From Prochlorococcus sp. AG-442-B03 (GTDB lineage Bacteria; Cyanobacteriota; Cyanobacteriia; PCC-6307; Cyanobiaceae), in the NCBI GenBank assembly GCA_003212395.1, contig QCPU01000004.1:35510-99509 (forward strand): 64,000 nucleotides of DNA, given 5' to 3'. Made by a program: the position numbers and the translations under genes. Below are positions 58,062-64,000 of this stretch, piece after piece. The notes below the pieces were generated by a model. It searched no databases and was not told the DNA's origin. It worked only from the letters and a program-made list of their open reading frames with translations. Within the stretch, counting starts at the first letter, position 1. The number at the start of each line of letters is the position of its first letter.

Positions 58062-58934
58062 TTGATTGGAATCCTTTCCGCTTTTGGAGCTGCTACATCT
58101 TGGACATATGCTTGCTTTATTTGGCGTTCGCAAACTCAAAAATATAAATCAATAGATATTAATTTAATAAAAAATATAATAGCTTTTTTAATTTTTATAC
58201 CTGCTTTTATCAATCTAAGTTCTACAACTGAATTAAAAAACATATTTATCCTACTAATTAGTGGAATAATAGGTATTGGTTTAGGTGATACTTTCTATTT
58301 AAAGTCACTACAAACAATTGGCACAAGAAAAACTTTATCTATAGAAACTCTTTCTCCGTTAATGGCAGCTTTGTCAGGGGAATTTTTTATTAATGAAAAT
58401 TTAACAACTAAATCATGGGTTGGAATAATTATAGTAACGATTTCGCTATTCATAATTCTCAGAAAAGGTAACAATTTTAAAGAGGAAAACTCCTCTTTCT
58501 CAGAAAAAAATAACTTTAAGATTTTTGCTTTTCCTTTTTTATCAGTTTTATGTGCTGTTCTTGGAGGTCTTTTATCAAGGATGGTTTTCCTTCAAAGCAA
58601 TTTATCTCCTTTTCTTACAACTGAAATAAGATTATTGGGTGCAATAATTTTTTTGATTAGCCTAAAAGGATTTAAGATTAATTTTTTCTTAAAAAACATA
58701 GACAAAAAACAACAAAAAAGATTTTTTATTTCAATACTTCTTGGAACAAATATAGGAATATTGCTACAACAAGTTGTGTTTAAAACCCTACCCATAGGAG
58801 TAGGATGGGCTTTATTAAGCATGTCACCAGTAATTTCCTTATTTTTTGCGAAGACTGAGGAAAGAGAAATTACCAAAAAAATAATATTTTTTACTTGTTT
58901 TTTATTTTTTGGCTTGACATTAATAATTCTTTAG
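58062..58934 (+). CDS. EamA/DMT family transporter
   Basis: Ten-span drug/metabolite transporter made of two EamA repeats (about 1-135 and 150-290). Typical features: GLGDTFYLKSLQTIGTRKTLSIETLSPLMAAL, broken at SLQTIGTRK, and the second-repeat LLQQVVFKTLPIGVGWAL. The start is TTG. 290 residues. Substrate unknown. Confidence 0.85.
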   Translation: MIGILSAFGAATSWTYACFIWRSQTQKYKSIDINLIKNIIAFLIFIPAFINLSSTTELKNIFILLISGIIGIGLGDTFYLKSLQTIGTRKTLSIETLSPLMAALSGEFFINENLTTKSWVGIIIVTISLFIILRKGNNFKEENSSFSEKNNFKIFAFPFLSVLCAVLGGLLSRMVFLQSNLSPFLTTEIRLLGAIIFLISLKGFKINFFLKNIDKKQQKRFFISILLGTNIGILLQQVVFKTLPIGVGWALLSMSPVISLFFAKTEEREITKKIIFFTCFLFFGLTLIIL

Positions 58935-59011
58935 TCTCTGAGTTAATGTAAAAAATACTCATGTTAATAAAAATCATATTAAATAAAATTACCCTATAAA
59001 CACTCAAAACA

Positions 59012-59134
59012 ATGAAAACATTAAAGAAAAAAAGACTTGGCACATTGGAAGTTTATGTTATTTTTTTAAGCTGCATTTATGCAGGCTTTATAGGATATAA
59101 ATCTCTTTTAAATGTTTTATTTACTTGGAATTAA
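59012..59134 (+). CDS. 40-residue membrane micro-protein
   Basis: Basic start (MKTLKKKRLG), then a single hydrophobic segment (VYVIFLSCIYAGFIGY). Overlaps the next (minus-strand) small gene by 4 bases tail to tail. No family recognised. Confidence 0.45.
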   Translation: MKTLKKKRLGTLEVYVIFLSCIYAGFIGYKSLLNVLFTWN

Positions 59135-59265
59135 TTAATTCTTTCTAATGATTTAATCAACTTACCTCCATCTTGGTCATCATCATCATTTGAAGCGAAA
59201 AATAAAAAGAATATTCCTAAAGAAGCTATAGATAGCGAAATTGACAATACAGAAAGCTCATCCAT
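59131..59265 (-). CDS. 44-residue membrane protein with DDDDQDGG tail
   Basis: From the ATG at 59265: MDELSVLS, one hydrophobic span (about 5-26), then an acidic tail NDDDDQDGGKLIKSLERIN. The frame is open upstream to 59418, but that extension is unlikely since it overlaps the cupin gene start. The tail shares its DDQDGG-x-LI core with the protein at 60401-60583. Confidence 0.6.
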   Translation of the reverse strand: MDELSVLSISLSIASLGIFFLFFASNDDDDQDGGKLIKSLERIN

Positions 59266-59384
59266 AAACTTAAGATTTTTTTTATGATAAACGAAAAAAA
59301 ATAAAAGACAGTAAAGAAATACACATTCTCGAAAATAAATATTTCTTTTATTTGTAAAATGAAAAAACACATCCGAACTATCTC

Positions 59385-59660
59385 GTGAAAGTTCTAATAA
59401 CTTCCCCCTGTAGTGCAAGCGTAATAATTCAGTATGGAATGAAAAGTTGGCCTATTTGGGAATGTGAGCCAAGCAAGTTTCAATGGAATTACGATGATAA
59501 GGAAATTTGCTTAATTATTGAAGGTCAAGCGAAAATAAGCACCCAAAACGGTGACATTTACGTGATTAAAGCTGGAGATCTAGTTGAGTTTCCTGCTGGA
59601 CTTAACTGCGAATGGGAAGTAACCAAAAGTATTAAAAAACATTATCGATTGGGTAGCTAA
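59385..59660 (+). CDS. Small cupin protein
   Basis: Single cupin of the EutQ-like/DUF861 type: WPIWECEPSKFQWNYDDKEICLIIEG and the GDLVEFPAGLNCEWEV second motif. The usual metal-binding histidines are mostly replaced (Trp/Tyr, Glu, Cys), as in this subfamily. 91 residues; start is GTG. Confidence 0.8.
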   Translation: MKVLITSPCSASVIIQYGMKSWPIWECEPSKFQWNYDDKEICLIIEGQAKISTQNGDIYVIKAGDLVEFPAGLNCEWEVTKSIKKHYRLGS

Positions 59661-59664
59661 ATGT

Positions 59665-59690
59665 AAGAAAAAAGATTTTTTCTTCTTTAC
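59665..59690 (+). terminator. Possible A/T-only terminator after the cupin gene
   Basis: AAGAAAAAA and TTTTTTCTT form a 9-bp stem with a two-base loop just after the cupin stop codon, followed by a pyrimidine-rich stretch. Being all A/T except two pairs, it is weak. Confidence 0.35.
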
Positions 59691-59751
59691 TGTTAAGTCA
59701 ATGTAGATAAAATATGGATAATAAATAATTTTCAAGAAGGAAACTAATATT

Positions 59752-59922
59752 ATGCCTTTTACTGATCAAGAATATTTTGAGGTTATTGAAAAAAATGAAA
59801 TAGTAAAAAAGGCCTTTGAAAATATTAAGCAAATTTGCATTGATTTACAAAAACAAACAAATTGTCCTGAAGAGGATCTGAAAGATTTTCTTGAATTTAT
59901 TTCTAAACAATGGAATAAGTAA
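59752..59922 (+). CDS. 56-residue helical protein, unknown
   Basis: ATG frame preceded by a good ribosome-binding site (AGAAGGAA, ~10 bases upstream). Helical and acidic with two Cys (QICIDL, TNCPEE). No membrane span, unlike most of its neighbours. Not recognised. Confidence 0.6.
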   Translation: MPFTDQEYFEVIEKNEIVKKAFENIKQICIDLQKQTNCPEEDLKDFLEFISKQWNK

Positions 59923-59986
59923 TAATTAAAAAGCCTTTTAAATAATAAATTTAAAATTTCAATTTAGTTTTCTGAGACAATAAGTT

Positions 59987-60118
59987 TTAATCTAATTCCT
60001 TTTTTGGTTTTGTATTGATACTGGAAGTTCCCTTAGCTGCAGAAACGAAGAAAAAGAAGCCTACAATTCCTGATATACCAAATATCGCAGCCAAAGGATC
60101 AAAAGTGAAAGAAAACAT
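59987..60118 (-). CDS. 43-residue membrane micro-protein
   Basis: From the ATG at 60118: MFSFTFDPLAAIFGISGIVGFFFF runs from a polar-aromatic start into one membrane span, then VSAAKGTSS and a basic/acidic tail. The open frame extends 17 codons upstream but with A/T-rich low-quality sequence. Not recognised. Confidence 0.55.
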   Translation of the reverse strand: MFSFTFDPLAAIFGISGIVGFFFFVSAAKGTSSINTKPKKELD

Positions 60119-60193
60119 AGAATTTATAAAATCAAAATAAATAATAGTTTTTGAATTAAAATTGTACAATTTTTGTTAAGTATAAAAAATAAC

Positions 60194-60205
60194 AATCGCG
60201 CGATT
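60194..60205. other. 12-bp palindrome rich in CG
   Basis: AATCGCGCGATT is a perfect palindrome in a 280-bp gene-free stretch (60119-60400). Six G or C in a row is rare in this A/T-rich intergenic sequence. It may be a protein-binding site; nothing more can be said. Confidence 0.3.
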
Positions 60206-60400
60206 CATTATGTCATTATTAGTTTCTCAGTAGGTTCAAAAAATTATTATTCAAATTGATTTTAAGAATAAAAATATCAATAAATACCAAAGATCTATTC
60301 GCGCTAAAGAGAAAAGTTTTTAAAAATATTTATAGAAATATTTTCTAAAACACTACCCAGAGGATCCACAATTGTTGTTTCTTTAGATTAATATCGATTC

Positions 60401-60583
60401 ATGACAGAATTTTACTCAGCTTCTTCCTCAATAAGTCCTATTACAGCTATATTATGGTGCCTTTATCCAGTAGCTGTACTTGTAATTATTGAATTACTTC
60501 TTGGGGGTGGGTTTGATGATGACAATAATGACGATCAAGATGGTGGAATGTTAATACCTGCTTACTCTAGATCAGAAGTTTGA
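60401..60583 (+). CDS. 60-residue membrane protein with NDDQDGG tail
   Basis: A Ser-rich start, one hydrophobic span (about 15-36, ILWCLYPVAVLVIIELLLGGG), then an acidic tail FDDDNNDDQDGGMLIPA. The NDDQDGG segment fits a DxDxDG-like calcium-loop spacing and is shared with the protein at 59131-59265. Function unknown. Confidence 0.65.
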   Translation: MTEFYSASSSISPITAILWCLYPVAVLVIIELLLGGGFDDDNNDDQDGGMLIPAYSRSEV

Positions 60584-60629
60584 ATTTTTGATTTTTTTAA
60601 ATTAAAGACTCATAAAAAATTTAATTAAA

Positions 60630-60770
60630 TTGGCCAACAATATTGATACAACTCATATTTCTTTAATTACACTTACCATCATTATGATTTCCTCTCTAAC
60701 CTGGCTAGTCTTAAGAACCCTTAAGGAAGGTAGAAAAGCTTTAACAGAAATAAATAAGGATAGATCGTGA
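60630..60770 (+). CDS. 46-residue membrane micro-protein
   Basis: TTG start; a single hydrophobic segment (about 10-30, ISLITLTIIMISSLTWLVL) then a basic tail (RTLKEGRKALTEINKDRS). An in-frame ATG at codon 19 lies within the span, so TTG is needed. Not recognised. Confidence 0.45.
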   Translation: MANNIDTTHISLITLTIIMISSLTWLVLRTLKEGRKALTEINKDRS

Positions 60771-60871
60771 AATACAATAAAATTTAAAAATGTAGAATTT
60801 GATTAGATTTATACAACTCTTAGATTTATAAGTCTTACTATCTAAATAGATATATTCCAAAAATTTAACAA

Positions 60872-60898
60872 CTTTTCCTTCTCAAAGTTGGGGAAAAG
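60872..60898. other. Hairpin in a gene-free stretch
   Basis: CTTTTCC and GGAAAAG form a 7-bp stem with a 13-base loop in the 245-bp gap between two micro-protein genes. No T-run follows. It could belong to a small RNA; no other support. Confidence 0.2.
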
Positions 60899-61015
60899 CA
60901 TAAAAAACTTAAATAAATACTAGAATTTGTCTGATTGCTAAGTCAAAAAATTACCAATCTGTTGAAATCCCATTTTTATGAGAGGCCCTCTTTGTTATTA
61001 CTTTAATAAATAAAA

Positions 61016-61111
61016 ATGCATCTAAATTCTTTACTTTATATTTGTTCTATATCTTTATTCATTTATATAATGGCGCTATTTTGGAGAGACTTGCCAAATC
61101 AAAAAAAGTAA
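61016..61111 (+). CDS. 31-residue membrane micro-protein
   Basis: Hydrophobic from residue 3 to 22 (LNSLLYICSISLFIYIMALF), with a short charged end (WRDLPNQKK). One of the shortest frames reported here; supported by span plus basic-tail layout only. Confidence 0.4.
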   Translation: MHLNSLLYICSISLFIYIMALFWRDLPNQKK

Positions 61112-61193
61112 ATAAACAATTAATATTAAATTTATTGCTTATCAAAATAAATTGAGTTATTAATTTAATATTGGATTTAATTTTTTTATATAA

Positions 61194-61358
61194 ATGCTGA
61201 AAGAATCTTCAAATAACAATAACAAAAATATATTCTCAGAAACTACAAGTATTGAAAAAGAAAAGATGATTTGCAAAGACGGATTCTGTTCATTACCAAA
61301 TCGAGATGAGAGCCCAAAACAAGATTCAAATGATATGAATTTATTTGATCCTATTTAG
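61194..61358 (+). CDS. 54-residue soluble protein with CKDGFC motif
   Basis: Asn/Ser/Glu-rich and soluble, with one central motif, MICKDGFCSLPN, in which two Cys are four residues apart. The rest is low-complexity and acidic, ending NLFDPI. I have an impression that similar CxDGxC tiny proteins occur in Prochlorococcus, but cannot confirm it. Confidence 0.5.
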   Translation: MLKESSNNNNKNIFSETTSIEKEKMICKDGFCSLPNRDESPKQDSNDMNLFDPI

Positions 61359-61426
61359 TAAATAAAAAACGTTTTGAGAAATTGAAGATTAAATTGATAG
61401 TATTAAATTCTTTGAATTTTTAATAT

Positions 61427-61762
61427 ATGCTAAATAACTTTTTTAATGCATATAAAGAGTTTTGGATTAAAGCTACAGAATTTAAAGGATTCACATCTCG
61501 ATCAGACTGGTGGTTAGTTCAATTAGCGAATCTTATAATTTCTTTACTAACTATCCCAATATTTTTAAAAACGTTTGGTTTCAATGCTTATGGATTAGTT
61601 TGTGTCATTCCTCAAATAGCTATTGATATAAGAAGGATCAGAGACTTTGGAAAAGATTGGAAATGGATCTTTATTAATTTTATACCTATCTTCGGATGGA
61701 TCTTATGGTTCATCTGGCTAGGCTTTGGTAAGACTGGTAATGGGAAAAATAAACTTATATAG
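61427..61762 (+). CDS. DUF805 family membrane protein
   Basis: Three-span membrane protein of the DUF805 family: YKEFWIKATEFKGFTSRSDWW start, IRRIRDFGKDWKWIFINFIP (broken at RIRDFGKDW) and the GWILWFIWLGFGKTG end. 111 residues. Function of the family is unknown. Confidence 0.85.
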   Translation: MLNNFFNAYKEFWIKATEFKGFTSRSDWWLVQLANLIISLLTIPIFLKTFGFNAYGLVCVIPQIAIDIRRIRDFGKDWKWIFINFIPIFGWILWFIWLGFGKTGNGKNKLI

Positions 61763-61773
61763 AAATTAACTCC

Positions 61774-62091
61774 TCATTTTTTTCTTTTTTTAAAATCTAC
61801 AAATCTTACCTTGTTTCTTAACTCTATTTGTTTTTCAAGAATTCTAAACACATGCATCTCGCATTCGGTTAATTTAAGAAACTGATCGAGTGTATCTTTA
61901 TCTTCTTCATCAAAATTCTCGAAAACTTCTGAAATAGCAGTACTATTTCTAGAAATAAAATCCTCTGCTACATCTTGTGGATTCTTGCCTGATTCGAAAT
62001 CCTGAAAAGCTTCATAAGAATTAAGTTCTCTAGTTAACCATTTAAACCATGGTTCATTCTTATTTTGGTTTTTATTTATGATTTTTTTCAT
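61774..62091 (-). CDS. Small helical protein, paralogue of the 51.1-kb gene
   Basis: 105 residues, soluble and acidic with a basic end. Shares with the protein at 51054-51320 an N-terminal PWFKWL aromatic stretch, a GKNPQDVAEDF segment, an acidic central helix (FDEEDKDTLDQFLKL) and the LTECEMHVF motif; spacing between these elements is the same. The family is not recognised. Convergent with the DUF805 gene, 11 bp apart. Confidence 0.65.
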   Translation of the reverse strand: MKKIINKNQNKNEPWFKWLTRELNSYEAFQDFESGKNPQDVAEDFISRNSTAISEVFENFDEEDKDTLDQFLKLTECEMHVFRILEKQIELRNKVRFVDFKKRKK

Positions 62092-62299
62092 GAAAAATTT
62101 TTCACTAGTTTAATCATTATTTGGTTTTCATTCTTTGACAGCTGTACAATTACTTATTTAAAAAATTTAATTAAAGATAAACCTTATTTATTTTTACAAA
62201 ATAAATGGCATAATTAAGCATAAATTTCGTAAAGAATAAGTATTTATTACTCATTTTTTTTTTATTGAGATAGCTAGAATTTATTTTTATTAAAGTACA

Positions 62300-62518
62300 T
62301 TGTCAATTCCATTTTATGACTTTCCATCATCTCCAATTTTAATAATTGGTGCTCTTGGCATTACAGTAGCAATAGCAGTTTTTTTTGTCTCTTACCAAAA
62401 ATATTTCAATTCTCCATTGAACAAAGAGCGTGCAGAAAAGAAAAAAGCCTTAATTAAGGAACAAAAAGAATTAAATGAAAGATTAAAAAATATAGAACAA
62501 GATTTAAAAAATTTATAA
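62300..62518 (+). CDS. Single-span protein with coiled-coil tail
   Basis: 72 residues; TTG start. Hydrophobic segment ~12-32 (ILIIGALGITVAIAVFFVS), then a long charged helix with heptads (KKKALIKEQKELNERLKNI). Similar in layout to the protein at 57686-57922, but with no clear residue-level match. Not recognised. Confidence 0.55.
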   Translation: MSIPFYDFPSSPILIIGALGITVAIAVFFVSYQKYFNSPLNKERAEKKKALIKEQKELNERLKNIEQDLKNL

Positions 62519-62602
62519 CAAATTAGTCTTTTAGAGATGAGTTAATGATCTCGAATTCAAGACCTTAATTTTTGAAACTTTAATTATGGTCTATAAGAGG
62601 TT

Positions 62603-62758
62603 ATGGATAAAGATCATCTTATTGAGTTAATTTCTAATAGCATTCTTTACGAGAGTAAAAATTCCGACTCTACTAAGAACCTTATTGACTTTAAAAATTA
62701 CTTAGAAAGATTAAATCTAGATCAATTGAGAACTATGTCTAAAGAATTTATTCTTTAG
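62603..62758 (+). CDS. 51-residue helical protein, unknown
   Basis: ATG frame with a purine-rich ribosome-binding site (AAGAGG). Soluble, helical, mixed charge (MDKDHLIELI ... LDQLRTMSKEFIL). Not recognised; last of the small-gene cluster before the desaturase. Confidence 0.5.
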   Translation: MDKDHLIELISNSILYESKNSDSTKNLIDFKNYLERLNLDQLRTMSKEFIL

Positions 62759-62839
62759 TATGATGCTTAAAATATTTTATTTTCAATTAACTAATCAATA
62801 TTTTTTAAAAATTGTTACCATAAAAAAAATAAGAGAGAT

Positions 62840-63946
62840 ATGCTTAAAGTAAATAGAGGTGATTTTTTAATCAAACCATTTCTAAAAAGAGATAACATTA
62901 GAGCTTCTTATCAAATTATTTCTACAATCTTCCCAATAATTTCTATTTGGTTAATCGTTTTTCAAATAAAAATTTTACCTTTTTCATCATTGATAAAAGC
63001 ATTTCTATTGATGCCTTTTATTGTTCTTCTAACTCTATTCTCTTCTCGAACATTCTCATTGATGCATGATTGCGGTCATAATTCTCTTTTTACAAAACGA
63101 AAATTAAACCGCTTTTTTGGATTTTTACTTGGCTTGGTTAATGGTATTCCCCAGAAGTCATGGTCAATTGATCATGCATTTCATCATAGAAATAATGGAA
63201 ATTGGGAAATTTATAAAGGGCCGATAGATGTTTTAAGTCTTGAAGATTATATTTCCCTTACAAAAAGAGAGCAAATATTTTATAAAATAAGTAGAAACTG
63301 GATGATGCTTTTCCCTGGCGGTTTTTTTTACTTAGTTTTAAAACCTAGATTAGGACTGATTTTTATTATTTTTAATTTCACTAAAGATATATTGGAAGAG
63401 ACTTTTATCAAAATAAAAAACAGAGAAATTTCTAAAATTTTAGCTATAAATTCTAGAGTCAAACCTCCTTTTTCAGATTATGGAGATAATTTTAGTGAAC
63501 TATGTGAATTAATTATCAACAACATAATAGTAATAATAGGGTGGATCTTTATGTGCAAATGGCTGGGGTTAGTTTTTTTCTTATCATTTTATTCCTTGAT
63601 ATTAACCTTATCAGCAGCAATTTTAATATGTGTTTTTTTTGTACAACATAACTATGAGAATGCATATGCTAAAAATACAAAAAATTGGGATATCATCGAT
63701 GGAGCGATTTTGGGTAGTAGTAATTTAGATATCCCTAATTGGCTAAATTGGTTTTTAGCCGACATATCCTTCCACAGCATTCATCATCTCTCTGAAAGAA
63801 TACCAAATTACAACTTAAGGGCCTGTCATAAAGCAAACATTCATTTACTTCAACAATCAAAGTTCTTAAAATTAAGCGATTTTTCAAACTGCTTCAAATA
63901 TATTATTTGGGATAATAAAAAAGAAAAATTAATTCCAATAAATTAA
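62840..63946 (+). CDS. Fatty acid desaturase family protein
   Basis: Membrane di-iron desaturase/hydroxylase. The three His boxes are HDCGH (near residue 76), HAFHH (~114) and HSIHH (~314), with four hydrophobic spans arranged in two pairs around them. 368 residues. It resembles acyl-lipid desaturases (DesA-like, omega-3/omega-6), but the regiochemistry cannot be fixed from sequence; a carotenoid-acting enzyme of the same fold is a lesser possibility. The last 54 bases of the window after it hold nothing recognisable. Confidence 0.88.
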   Translation: MLKVNRGDFLIKPFLKRDNIRASYQIISTIFPIISIWLIVFQIKILPFSSLIKAFLLMPFIVLLTLFSSRTFSLMHDCGHNSLFTKRKLNRFFGFLLGLVNGIPQKSWSIDHAFHHRNNGNWEIYKGPIDVLSLEDYISLTKREQIFYKISRNWMMLFPGGFFYLVLKPRLGLIFIIFNFTKDILEETFIKIKNREISKILAINSRVKPPFSDYGDNFSELCELIINNIIVIIGWIFMCKWLGLVFFLSFYSLILTLSAAILICVFFVQHNYENAYAKNTKNWDIIDGAILGSSNLDIPNWLNWFLADISFHSIHHLSERIPNYNLRACHKANIHLLQQSKFLKLSDFSNCFKYIIWDNKKEKLIPIN

Positions 63947-64000
63947 TACCTAATTCAACCTTCTTCTCAATTTTCTTTTTAGAGGAATACTGCTATATGA

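Noticed and set aside
59266..59418. Upstream extension of the DDDDQDGG protein
   Set aside because: Overlaps the cupin start on the other strand and would place ~50 non-conserved residues before the short MDELS start.
62233..62249. A/T repeat resembling the inverted repeat at 47784
   Set aside because: Shares only an A/T-rich 13-mer (AATAAGTATTTAT), expected by chance in this composition.

Overview
The window reads as the chromosome of a high-light-adapted Prochlorococcus. The sequence is very A+T-rich and densely coded, and it combines marine-picocyanobacterial hallmarks: kaiB-kaiC with no kaiA, a high-light-inducible protein, a clpR-clpP pair, an NblS-type kinase, the 'photosystem II S4 domain' protein and many cyanobacteria-only DUF families (DUF1997, DUF3119, DUF3086, DUF1825, DUF2214). 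Strain-level identity cannot be settled from the sequence alone. I see no insertion sequences, CRISPR arrays, rRNA or prophage.

Layout. 1-9.5 kb: ftsQ (cut by the window edge), ftsZ, the SRP RNA on the opposite strand, panB, a DUF1997 protein, hemW, a PIN-TRAM membrane protein, clpR-clpP, ilvC and cobD. 9.6-11.6 kb: an hli gene, four small membrane or secreted proteins, and HU. 12-18.4 kb: a glycogen-debranching enzyme, tRNA-Gly, a sugar:cation symporter, MlaE, DUF3119, DUF3086 and plsY. 18.4-23.6 kb: pyrF, tyrS, DUF1825, a GIY-YIG-like protein, pepA and msrA. 23.6-29.8 kb: an outer-membrane operon reading leftward purC-bamA-lpxC-fabZ-lpxA-lpxB-msrA. 29.9-46.9 kb: purD, nblS, kaiC/kaiB, rplU-rpmA, a methyltransferase, truB, a SpoIID protein, rnz, a lumenal pentapeptide protein, ferredoxin, prmA, serA, the PSII S4 protein, tRNA-Val, a DUF1295-like membrane protein and a PPOX flavoprotein.

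47-57.5 kb is more accessory in character: DoxX, a photolyase-like protein with apparently swapped domain order, a divergent stand-alone NAD-dependent DNA ligase adenylation domain, an SDR, murD, a pirin, DUF1643, DUF2214, a GAF-Cys4 protein and a flavoprotein. 57.6-62.8 kb is a run of very small genes, mostly single-membrane-span proteins of 31-111 residues, with a cupin and a DUF805 protein among them, and it ends at a fatty-acid desaturase.

The items most worth a second look are: the small-protein cluster, including two proteins sharing an acidic DxDxDG-like tail; a paralogous pair of unrecognised helical proteins (51.1 and 61.8 kb); the ligase-like and photolyase-like neighbours; the GIY-YIG-like orphan; a compound hairpin at the likely 5' end of the rplU-rpmA mRNA; and a tRNA-Val with C at position 33. 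All product names come from reading motifs by eye; no database search was run.
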